From NCBI GenBank assembly GCA_001414485.1, contig LLEY01000203.1, forward strand, positions 1 through 64,000: DNA of 64,000 nucleotides, written 5' to 3'. The translations under genes were made by a program, and so were the position numbers. Shown one piece after another: positions 33,370-43,700 of this stretch; within the stretch, counting starts at the first letter, position 1, and every line of letters starts with the position of its first letter. Source of the DNA: Calycina herbarum. Taxonomy: Eukaryota; Ascomycota; Leotiomycetes; Helotiales; Pezizellaceae. The notes under the pieces are model-generated. The model had not been told where the DNA came from. It made no database searches and was given only the letters and a program-made list of their open reading frames with translations.

Positions 33370-36240
33370 CTCGCTACGTAGTAGACGCTTGAAAGAGATA
33401 CGTCTTATAGCGAAGTTATCTAGAGAAGAGAGAGATCCCGAGACTATATAATCGACCTAGCCTTCTCGACTAAAAACGTAGCGACTTAGCGCGGACCGCT
33501 AGACTTACTAGGCTTAGACTATATAGCTTAACTCTTAATAATAGAGGTAGACAAGAGGAGAGAGGCGTCTAAAACGCTTAGATTTAGCTAGAGACTAATA
33601 GATAAAACACTAGTTAAGGTAGAGGCTTTATACTTTAAGAATCTAGTAATCTAGAACGTACTAGAACTTAAGAAAGCTATAAAAAGACTTATAGAAGAAC
33701 TTTAGTAGATAGCTTAAGCTTTAACTCTACTTTAGAAGCTAGATAAAGAGAGAGTATAGCTATAGTAGAATATAAAGGTTAAAGAAGTATTAACTAGAGT
33801 AAGAGAGTACGAAAGAACGTAGAGAGGGCTCTGTATAAGAAGCTTAAGACACTAGCTAGACGAAGCTCTTTAAGAACTCTAAATAGTAAGTAAGAGAGCG
33901 AAGATAAAGAGCTAGAGAGAGACACTCGAGGTAGTAAAAGACGATAGAAAACTATAGATACTCGAGAAGTAGATACGTCTAAAGAGATATATAAAACCTA
34001 AACCGCTAGCGCTACTAATACTTACCTTGCTTAGTAGAACTAGCGGCAAGAATTATAAGGATAAAGCTCGTATCTTCGTAGAGAAGTTCTTCTTAGAATC
34101 TATAGCCGACTACTCGAGTATTTCTAATAAGAAGTAGAGCTTTAAGAGCTTCTTTTAAAGATACTAAGTAAGCTAGCGAGTAACTAAGAAGTGTATTAAG
34201 AAGGTAATAAGATTAGTATCTTAGAAGGTACTAGAGTTTAATATACTAGCGAATAGCTTCTTAAAAGCGTATAATAAGCTGCTTTAGAAAGTGCTTATAA
34301 TAATCGTAGAAGTAAGCTTCTACTTATAACACTTTCTATTATAGTTCTACTATATAAAAGTAGTAGTACTAAGGAAACTAGGTAAGAAAATAGAGGAATA
34401 GAGTAAGGCAGAGGCCTACCGGCTAATAGTACTACTCTCGATAATAGATAAGATCCTTGAAAAGGTAATAGTATAGAAGCTTACGTAGCTTATAGAAGAA
34501 ACAGCTATGCTCTTAGAAATATAGATAAGTAACTAAGAGTACTAGAATATAGAACTTATAATAAGAATAGTAATAGAGAGAGTATATACTACTTAAGAGA
34601 ATAAGAGCTACGCGTTCTTAGTCTAACTCGATATAATAGAGGCGTTTAACTAGGTAGACTATATATAGCTGCTCTATACTCTAAGAGAGAAAGAGGTACT
34701 ATAGTAGGTCGTAACCTAGATAGAAAGCTTCCTCTTATAATATAAGGCTACGCTATTCTTTAATAGAAGGTTCGTAGACGAGAGAGACCTAGGATAAGAG
34801 ATACTATAAGGATTAGTACTATCTCTAATACTCTTTATCTTATTCGCCTCGACTCTATATAACGACTTAGTAAGAATCGACGAGCTAGTAATAGTAGGCT
34901 TTATAGACGATATAAACCTACTTACGATATTAAAGAGTATAGAGGTAAACTATAGAATACTCGAGATAGTCTAGAAAGTATATAATAAATAGATAAATAA
35001 GTAAGATATAGCTTTTAGCCTAGAAAAGATAGTACTTATATACTTTACAAAGACGAGGGTTCTATAAAGAGAGATAGTCTAGTTTAGAGAAGCGAAGCGT
35101 ATATTAGTCGAGTACGTAAGGTTTCTAGAGATAGAGCTTAATAGAAAACTAAACTAGAAAGCGTACTAAGAGAGAGTATAGAAGAAGCTTATAATATAAA
35201 CCTTTACTCTTATAAGACTAGCTAGAAAGACGTAGAGTATAGACTACTACCGAGTAAGGCAGATATACGTAGTAGTAATAAGAAGCGCGATAGCGTATAA
35301 AGCGTTAGTATAGTACTATATAATACTAAAGAGAGAGAGCGTGAAAAGGATAGCGAGAAGCTTCTCTATATAATAGTTAAAGTGTCTACGAGTAGTAATA
35401 GAGGTATATAGAGCTACTCTAGTACGAAGTCTTAAGATAGAGGCTAACTATGTACTAATTAACCTCTATCTTAACCTAAGAGTAGCTACGTTTAAAAGAA
35501 AGTTCTAAGCGTCTAAACTAGGAAAGCTAATCTAAAACGCTTATAAGTATATAGCCGCGTAGCTAAGAAGAAGGAGAGAGAGGCTATTAAAGATAGAAAG
35601 GTAATACTATACTTCTAGAGAGCGAGGTAGGAGTAGAAAGGAAAGTAGAGAATAGAGAGAGAGAGGTTCAAGTATAATACTATACTTAAAGAATAGAAAA
35701 AGCGCCTAGAAGCCTAGAGGAAGAGAGCCTAGAAAAAGAACTCTATATAATATATAGAAGCGTTAGACGAGGTAGACCTTAATAATTAGAAGCTATAGAA
35801 GGTTTATAAAATACTCGCTAAAGCAAAGAGCTCGCTACTTATATAAGCACGAACGGGAGTAATAAAGCTTAACGTCTTCCTCTTCTTAAGAAGAGTACTA
35901 GACTAACTTATACTATAGTATAGATACGTAGGTAGTAGAGAGATAGTAGAGCACGTTATACTGTTTTATTATAAGATTATATAGGAAAGAGAAGTACTAG
36001 TAAGAACCCTTAGAAAGCGGATTAGAAACCTTAGAGAACTAAGAGAGGCGCTGGCAGATAGGAAGCTAGCGCCGAGGATTACTACTTAGCTACTTAGGCT
36101 AGGAAGACTCTAGGAGTATAGACTTACGCTGGAACTACTAGAGAAAGATAGAGAGGAGAATAAGAAGGAAGTAAGAGAGAGAGAGGAAGAAGAGGAGGCA
36201 GCTAAGGCGCGTCGAAAGGTAAGACCTAGGCTTAGGCAGT
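33370..36240 (+). pseudogene. LINE ORF2 relic: rest of endonuclease, reverse transcriptase, RNase H
   Basis: It continues the endonuclease interrupted by A1. RT follows at about 34380-35070, with FFNRRFVDERDLG near 34760 and the catalytic box GFIDDINLL at 34900-34925, which still has both Asp. An RNase H-like region and a C-terminal segment (LRVVIEVYRATLVRSL at about 35385-35430, then VEHVILFYYKII near 35950) fit Tad-clade ORF2. Stops are of RIP type, with few frameshifts. Confidence 0.85.
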
Positions 36241-36299
36241 TCTAAGAGGGCGCTTAAAGAGCGCCAGGGCCGGCCACGGCCTATGTACTACTAATACAC

Positions 36300-36608
36300 G
36301 CTTTGGCGGTTAAGCACTTCAACCTACTACCTTTCATGTCACCGAGTTAGAGAGACGAGCTCTAAATAGGCAGTAGTAGGACCTGGAAAGAAGTGTCGTA
36401 CGCTCGAGAAAAAGCTCGAGAAGCGACGAAGAACGAGCTAAAAGGCTTTGTAAACTAGAACAGAAGATGTACTGCTTGCTCTTAGAGCTCGGCCTACGGT
36501 CTACGTAGCGTAAGAATAATAATAATATAACTATTCTTATATAAAACATTTAGGACTTCGAGGATCTTTCTTACGACATACTTAATCCCGAGTCTAGTAA
36601 GCTGTTAG
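36300..36608. other. LINE 3' flank and edge of the gene island
   Basis: Composition rises here. No gene is evident; a short minus-strand frame (36334-36549) lacks motifs. The AATAATAATAAT run at about 36517 may be the LINE tail. GTTAG at 36604-36608 is the target duplication of the solo LTR that follows. Confidence 0.4.
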
Positions 36609-36759
36609 TGTCGGCATAATAATGAGTGAATAACACTTCACGTGACCTTCTCGCTTAAGGTCTATTTAAGTAGATAGAGCAGCTAACTTTGCTCTGTATA
36701 CACGAACGATAATACAACTCTTTTTACATCATGCTATTGACCACCAAGTTATACCAACA
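36609..36759 (+). mobile_element. solo LTR of copia C family, not RIP-mutated
   Basis: 151 bp from TGTCGGCATAATAATGAG to TTATACCAACA, flanked by GTTAG (36604-36608 and 36760-36764). It matches the 149-bp LTRs of copia C (40595-40743 and 46701-46849) but keeps CpA and TpG that are TpA there. It contains CTATTTAAGTAGATAG as a possible TATA region. Confidence 0.92.
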
Positions 36760-36997
36760 GTTAGACTGCCGAAGAATTTAAAAGATCGTTATCAAGGTGC
36801 TTTAGTATAAGAGTAGACGGGTCATACGGATCTTCTATATCGCGAGAACTACGAAAGGTTAACGAACGTAGTGTTTTGGTCATGTATATGCACTTTTTAT
36901 TTGCGTGCTCTAAAAGTTGAATTGAATTCAAGTTACACTTGAAACACAGGTAGGAATACCATGTCTCTCAAATTTTCACGACAGAGTCCTTCAAAGC

Positions 36998-38460
36998 CTA
37001 ACCTCCGGCTTTAAGCTTTTCGTACCACTTCTTCTTCTCGGCCACTAGCACCTTGTACTTCGCTAAGTGTTGCATCTTCATCTTGACGAAGGCATCAATC
37101 TCTGCCTTCGGAACCGCGGCGACAAGTCTTTCAAAGTCAGGTGTCACGGCTCGGAGCTGTTCAAAGGGGACATTATTAGGTCCATTGAAACTCTCCCATA
37201 TGATATGATGAAACCACATACCACCGTTCATCTTACAGCGGCTCATCAGCGTCGAAGGCCTCTCTTCTGCAGGCATATCGTCCCCTAATATCTTTCCCTC
37301 CTCTTCTTCCAGTACTTGCAAATACATCTCTAGGTAATTATTGTACCTGGTAAGCCTCCCGTCGGCGACACTCCAGATATTAGGCGATTGGATCAAAAGC
37401 CACCGCGGCGGGGACCAGAATAGCTGGGACGGCCCTGCATACGACCACTCCCAATCAATTACCGCAATAATCTTAAGGTCATCCGTGTTATTGACGATCA
37501 TGTTTGCTGGCCCAAAGTCGTCGCAGATGAGTTTAAATGGCCCCTTGTCGTACTTCAGCGAAATAAAATGGGAGATCAACGCCCGGAAGACACTCCAGCA
37601 GGTGTACTTCTCCCTCGCGTCATCCTCATCGTCGACTGAATTCAGCTGTTCGTGGAGCTGTCGCCAGTCCTGGCTAGTTACGTGAGCGAAATACTCGGTA
37701 GTTGATGAAAACGTGGTATTTGGGGGACCTGGAAGCGAATAGTGAGATTAGAATCTTACTAGGCAAGGAGGAATTAAGTACTGCACGTACAGAAAGTATC
37801 GACTCCCCCAACATTAAGGATTTCATGTGCCTTCAATGTCATAGGCCGCGAACATATTGTCGCTGCATGGCTGGCATCGCCCTTCTGGGACACCCGAGAC
37901 AAGCTGCCGATCTGCGAAAAGTCGAGCTTCGAGAGTTGCAACATGATCTGGGCAATCTGCCGGTAGATGGTCTTAATGTCCCCGTCGCTAATATCTCGCC
38001 GTAGGAGTCTGGATCCAAGGTCCTTGGGGTCTTGAAGAATATCACCCAAACTCACGCCTTCAATGTAGGAGGTTATGACAAATGGGCCGAGTCCAAGGTC
38101 ATTATCGGCAGCTAATCCCCAGGCTTTGATTTCCGGTATGGGAATATCAGTCTGCTGTCGGATGACGTTCATTGTAGCCACTTCAATCTCGACCTTCTCA
38201 TCGGGATTCTTGACCTTCCCGCCTCTGGGAAACCGCACAATCCACTTCTCCCCATTGGTAAAGTCCACTCTGCAAGTCCAGTTGAACGAGCCGCGTTGGT
38301 CATCGGATACCTCGTCGTTCGCGAGCCTGCAAGGCAAGTTGTCCTCGTGAAAAGTCGACACCCAGCTTGTAAGCCTTACTCCACGACATTTAACGAATTG
38401 GTCCATCCATATGTAAGATGCCACTGTATTCTCGATTTCCGCGCGCTCGTCCCAATCCAT
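36998..38460 (-). CDS. APH-type phosphotransferase family protein
   Basis: Two exons, 37791-38460 and 36998-37728, joined across a 62-nt intron (GTACGT to TTCCAG), give 466 aa. The N-lobe includes FTNGEKWIVRFPRGGK, a nucleotide-loop/Lys block, and a Glu-bearing EVATMNVIRQQTDIPIPEIK helix. The C-lobe has the Brenner-type catalytic loop LICDDFGPANMIV, with the catalytic Asp and Asn, and the metal-binding VIDWEWSYAGP. This fits the large fungal APH (phosphotransferase enzyme) family of small-molecule or unknown kinases. The substrate cannot be told; this is not evidence of drug resistance. The start MDWDERAEIE has a good context (CACAATGG). An upstream in-frame ATG at 38577 would add 39 residues. 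Confidence 0.85.
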
Positions 38461-39166
38461 TGTGCGGGGTGTCCTTCGTCCGTCGGACTGTAATTTGCTG
38501 GTCGAAATTTGGTATAAAAAGGTAGCTGGGAAGGGAGATGCAAGTTTTTCCTTAAGTACTACAGAAAGGTCGAGCAAGGACGTAGCAGGGAAGACCCTGA
38601 ATCAAATTCCGACTGTGAGGGTGAGGGGAAGATGGAAGGGCGGTGTCTAGAAGTTCGGGTTACCGAAGCCTCACGTGACTCAAATCATCAAGAAAAGGCA
38701 TGTGAAAGGACGAACGACTAGTGACGAATTTTTATTTGATTAACGCATTTACATCTAGTATCCACCATACTTTCAATGATCCATGGGTTAAAGATTCCAT
38801 TGGTAAATAACATATATGCATCTGTCGCTCTAAATAGAGAACGGCGGGATGGAAAAGGGTCAAGTTTTGCGTTATGAGGGAATGAATGACTTAGTTAAAA
38901 AATTTCGAGGGCATAGTGCCGTGAGGATCAGAAAGGAACAATTTGTCTCCCTAGACATGAGGCAATTCAGATACATAATCCACTTTCAAGCTCCCAAAGG
39001 GCGTTTTCATGAGGGAATTAAACTACGACATCAAGGGTAAACCATTTGCCAACGATCCCAGACCTCCGCTAACAATCTTTCAATCCAGATATCGCTGATT
39101 CCGAAGATAGCATTGTGGCAAGAAACCGCTGGCGGATGAGATAGATTAAGAGCCCGAACTTTCGCC
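38461..39166. other. upstream region of the APH gene, no other gene seen
   Basis: Balanced composition. A 63-codon plus-strand frame (38849-39040, starting MEKGQVLRYEGMNDLVKKF) has no motif and is probably chance. The APH promoter should lie at about 38470-38700. Confidence 0.4.
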
Positions 39167-39394
39167 CTACTGAGAATTAGTATAAGTCGCATATCTTTGC
39201 CACACTGTTAAGTCACATACTGCTTTCTCCCTTTTATCCTTTTGCTTCCTATTCTCTTCTCTCTTATTCTGGGACGATTTGCCAGTCTTCTGTATGAGGG
39301 CGGCCATACCAGGGTCATCAATAATTCCCATGGTAACTTTGGCCTTGGCCTCCCGATCCTGTTGTTCCTTCGACTTGGACGGGTCGTCGGCCAT
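39167..39394 (-). CDS. possible small acidic/basic protein, 58 aa, intron before the stop
   Basis: Exon 39221-39394 encodes MADDPSKSKEQQDREAKAKV to NKREENRKQKDKREKA. A 51-nt intron follows (GTATGT, TACTAAT branch-like site, CAG; 39170-39220) and the first codon after it is TAG. As 51 is a multiple of three, unspliced RNA reads 17 more codons to the same stop (75 aa). The protein is highly charged, probably soluble and disordered, with one short ordered-looking block (MGIIDDPGMAALIQKTGKS). No family recognised. It may instead be a gene remnant. Confidence 0.4.
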   Translation of the reverse strand: MADDPSKSKEQQDREAKAKVTMGIIDDPGMAALIQKTGKSSQNKREENRKQKDKREKAVCDLTVWQRYATYTNSQ

Positions 39395-39940
39395 GTTATT
39401 GCAAGTGGGTTGGTCTTTGTTTTGTCGTTGAAAGGATTTTCGGCAAAGCAAAAATATCATGGGATGGAACTGCGATGAGATGTGTGTGGGATCCAGAGTC
39501 TAGGTTGTCGAAGGAATATAGTTTATCAACGAGCTATTTATCCTTTCTATTGCCTGGCATGGCAACTGACTCCTCTTCGGCCTCGCAGGCAGAAACTGGG
39601 CGCAAACGCGTTGAGTGTAGTAGTATATAACAAAAATTACTAGGGCTGCAGGCACCAACTACAACGTTGCATCTTCTCGTGGAATTGTCTTGTCTCCCGG
39701 GCCGATAAGCCTTAGCGTGACATCAAACGGCGTAAGCATTGACGGGAGCCGATGACTGGTTCACAACTCGTGTCAGGTTATATACAAAATACACAAGATA
39801 CTAAACTAATATTAGACACTAAAGAAAGGGCGTTTTGCAGAATAGCAGCGCTGAGATAGTAAAAGTTCAGGTTAGAATAGTATATATAGATTAGTAAAGT
39901 ATTTAGAATATAATATTACTTCTACTTTAATTCTTAAATA
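39395..39940. other. upstream sequence, then transition into AT-rich block
   Basis: Balanced composition up to about 39780, then AT-rich. No gene or repeat boundary is seen in it. Confidence 0.4.
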
Positions 39941-39951
39941 CTAGCGTACTT

Positions 39952-40019
39952 CATAAGCGAGCTAGCTACCTAAGCGAGCTGGCCACCTAAGCGAGCTAGC
40001 TATCTAAGCGAGCTAGCTA
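39952..40019. repeat. four 17-bp iterons at the F4 end
   Basis: Four contiguous units: CATAAGCGAGCTAGCTA, CCTAAGCGAGCTGGCCA, CCTAAGCGAGCTAGCTA and TCTAAGCGAGCTAGCTA. They share GAGCT cores with the F1 iterons, which have the same 17-bp period. Confidence 0.9.
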
Positions 40020-40079
40020 CTTTTAAACTTTATAGTAATAATTAACTTCTAGTTATATTATCTCTATTATATAACGTCT

Positions 40080-40594
40080 AAATATCTTCTAACGAAAATA
40101 AGATCAACTTAGCTATCTAAGTACTTGAAAATAACACGTTAATAATCTAACGACGTACTACGAAGGTATATAATACCTCTTAATCTACTATTTCAAACTA
40201 ACGCGCTAGAATCTAACTAAGACGCGATTATAAGCCTAATTCGAAGAAACTTACGAAGCTAGAAGAGGAGGCGATAATTATATATATATTAGATTAGAAT
40301 TCGAGAGAGTTTTTATCTACAAAGTATATAGTACGAGATATAGCTAATAATTTGCTAAAGAAGCGCGACAGATAGCCTATAGATAAAAACTAGCTAGATA
40401 ACTTTATTTAGCGTATATCTAAGCTAAAAACTCGATAGAGTCGTTCTTATAATTATTAGTAAGCTTTAACTAAAGATCCGTAGATTATTAGTCTATAGTT
40501 TATACTTATATAGTTATTTAAAGATAAATATAATATTATAAACGAGAATATATATAATTTTAATAAGATTAGTTTTATAATAGACGTTATATTA
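40080..40594 (+). pseudogene. F4 transposase relic, N-terminal part
   Basis: RIP-eroded frame with a Fot1-type signature: NNLLKKRDR at about 40350, KLKTR near 40425, then NIYNFNKISFII at about 40550-40585, the first catalytic block with Asp changed to Asn and Glu to Lys. It breaks off at copia C and resumes at 46850. Confidence 0.75.
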
Positions 40595-40743
40595 TATTAG
40601 TATAACTTAGTAGCTAATAGTATAATATAAAAAGAGTATATTATCGTTCGTATATATAAAGCAAAGTTAGCTGCTCTATCTACTTAAATAGGCCTTAAGC
40701 GAGAAGGTCACGTGAAGCGCTATTCACTCTGATTATACCGACA
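40595..40743 (-). repeat. copia C 3' LTR
   Basis: 149 bp. On the plus strand it runs from TATTAGTATAACTTAG to ATTATACCGACA. Compared with the solo copy at 36609 it has numerous CpA-to-TpA changes. Confidence 0.9.
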
Positions 40744-40789
40744 CTGGTACTTCTTTAAAACAGTAGAAGTTACTACTTAAAAATTATTA

Positions 40790-43700
40790 AAATCTCTTAT
40801 CTCGTTTAGCTAATCATAGCTCTCTATTCTATATCCTCGACTAATAAGAGCGTTCTATTCAGAGGTCTTATTATCTCTTATTCCGTTCTACCTATTCTAT
40901 AAGCTTAATATCTAGCTTACTAGTATTAATTAGCTTTTGTAGAACGTTATAATAATCCTTCTTAGTTATAGTATCTGCTAGATTACTCTTACTATCGATC
41001 TACTTAATTTCGTCGATCTCTCTTAACTTATATACTTCTTATAAGTATATAACGTTAATTATTAAGCGCTTCTCCTTAGTAGTGCCTAATTTAGCTATAT
41101 ATTTATAAATAGACTTCGAATTAGTATATATAATAAGCGGGACCTTAAAGCCTAAGATACTTTCCAGGGTTAATTTAACAGAAGCGGTAGTATTAAATCC
41201 GAAGCTTATTATATATAGTTCTAAGGCTAAAACGCTGCGAGTAACTCTTTTATACTTAGTAGAAGACTAATGTAAAATATTAGTATTATCGTCCTTGTTT
41301 ATAAGTACTATAACGTATCTAATTTATAATAATAAGTTCTTATTATTCGCAAAAGAGCCGTTTATAAAGGCGTATAATTTAAGCGAGTTTTAGTCTAATT
41401 TGACGTATTTGAGCTCTCTTATAGCATTGTCGATTTACTATTGAATTCGCTTATTAAGAAGGCTAATATCGACTTTTTATAGATTAGTTATCTAGATAAT
41501 ATATAACAAATCAAATACTGCTTCTAGCTAGGACACTATTACTAAATATACTCTACGAGTATACTAAGTAATATATTAATCCTTAGTAGATACTATATAG
41601 GAAGTGCCTTTGGTATTAGATATCTCTGCTAGTATCTTTTATACTAATTTCAAGTACTTTATATAATCCTAGGTAAGCGTAAATAAGCTATCTATATACT
41701 TACTAATTAGCTCTCTATTAAACTGGATTAGATAGGTAATAGTAAGTTCTTATCTATTCTTTGATATAAATCCAGCTTTCTTAATAGCACTTTCTTCCTT
41801 AGCTATAAAAGCATCGTTTATAAGTATAAGAGTATCGTTAGTTTAAAGTCCTACTACTCTAAAAGGTCTATTTAATCGTTTAGTATATAAAAGACAGAGA
41901 TCGAAAGTGGATTATTCTATTATAAGCTTTGTAGTATAGTATTTATAGTACGTTATAAACCAGTGGTTTCTAGCCTCTAGAATACTATATAATAGCTTAA
42001 TTACTTCAAAGAATATATTCTTCTATTAAGAGTATTCTTTTAGTAAGTATACGAAGAACTTTCGATTTAGTTCCGTAAGTGACTAGGTATATACTTGTGT
42101 AATATCTCGAATATAAACTCGTAAATCCGAGTATACTACTATAAGTATAAGGATAATTCATTAGCTTACTCTTTAGATTATAGAGGCCTAGGTAAGGACT
42201 AAGGACTTTCTATTATTATTATATACTTAGATAACTAGTCTTGACTTTGTAAAAGCAAGTGCTATACTCTTAAATTTAATATTATCTACGAACCGTGATC
42301 TAAAGATTCTAGCGTTAGAAGGTAGGTTATCTTAGGTAACGATCTTAAAGACGCCTCGATCGGTTAGTCTATTAACTTCCTTCTGTTATAACTCGACGTA
42401 TATTATACTATTATTAGCTACGAATACTTTAATATCGTATTCCTCTTTAATAGAAGAGAGGAAAGTCTTAATATCGCTAATAGTAACGTAGTCCTTAGTA
42501 TTATTAATAAAAGCATCTATCTCTTAGAATAAGATCTCGAAAGGCTTATTTAGTAGTCTTAGGTGCTTTCGTAGTCTTCCTCGTCTACGCTTCTAGACTA
42601 GTTCTATTATTAATTCTAAAGGATCGGTAAGGTTATCTTATTATACCTATGTCTGATAAAGTTGATATCGAGTTTATAAGCGAGATTAAAGCTTCTCTTA
42701 AGGCTTAGTTCTATCGTCTATTCTATCTTCATAAGATTATAGTATTGTCTCGAATAACGGTGCTGTTCTAGAAATCTCTCTAGCCGCTGGTGCTGTTCTA
42801 GAGTCTTCAAAGATTTCTTTAAAGTATAGCTTTACTACTATAGATCTAAATCTTATAGAACCACTTAGTAGTAATACGATATAGTCTTTATTTTCGATTT
42901 CTTATAGTAAGAAGAGACTAGTCTAGGATTTTTAATACTTATACTAGACAAGTATATTAGTATTTAGTAGTAAGTCCTTGATTCTACTAGGTGACGAACT
43001 GTTCTAGGTATTAAAAGTATCTGTAATTTAACGCTTTATAAGTAATTTACGTGCTTCTTTAGTAGCATTTATATAGGTCTCGGATCTCTAAGATATCGAT
43101 TATAAGAGAGTATCACTTTTAGCTATTCTAGGATAAGCGCTATATACGAGTAAAGTAGGTACTAAACTATTAGGTCCTACTATATCGTTGATAGCTTTAA
43201 AAGCTATTTAGAGAGCGGAGGCCTTTGCGAGGCTAGGTTATTATTCCTAGATAATTAAGTAAATACGGCGGATCGGTCTATAGTATCGTTCTACTATACT
43301 AATAGAGTTATATACTTCTACTAGTATAGTTTTAACCTTAATTCTTATTGAATTTATATACCTCTTAAACTCCTTTATAACAAAGTTCTTTCTAGCGTCT
43401 ATAGTAACATAGTTAGAAGGTCCTAAGTAGGTGTTAATCTAGCACTTTTAAAAGGTCTCCTAGGCACTCTTTACACTTATGTCTAGTAGGAAGTCTCCGG
43501 ATTGATATCGAGTTTCTTAATCTATAATATATAATACTAGCTTTCCTTCTAAAAAGAAGATATCTATAATTATATTATAATTAAACTTAATATCGTTATA
43601 AAGTGTAAATTTAAATCAACTAGGTGACTTTCTATGCTTTTAGTAATACTTATAGTATTTAGTAAAGTGTTATAGAATACCTTACTCGACGTCGTAACCG

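Larger units (their letters stand above)
18957..36300 (+). mobile_element. Tad-type LINE split by gypsy A1
   Basis: About 5 kb of LINE sequence (18957-20999 and 33370-36300) with two RIP-eroded reading frames. It is interrupted within the ORF2 endonuclease by A1, with duplication TCGAA at 20995-20999 and 33365-33369. Near the 3' end is a GC-rich hairpin (GGCGCT, TAAAG, AGCGCC at about 36249-36265). The 3' boundary is uncertain; a possible tail AATAATAATAAT lies at about 36517. Confidence 0.8.
39941..40594 (+). mobile_element. F4: Fot1-like DNA transposon, left part
   Basis: It begins with a terminal-repeat-like iteron array (39952-40019) and runs into a transposase whose later part lies at 46850-47190, beyond copia C. 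Duplication TATTA (40590-40594 and 46850-46854) marks the C insertion. No right terminal repeat was found, so F4 is truncated on that side. Confidence 0.7.

Noticed and set aside
36334..36549. 71-codon minus-strand frame beside the LINE end
   Set aside because: No motif; likely LINE 3' untranslated sequence.
36998..38577. Reading the APH-family gene as an antibiotic-resistance determinant
   Set aside because: Fungal APH-fold proteins form a large family of mostly unknown substrates; nothing here points to drug modification.
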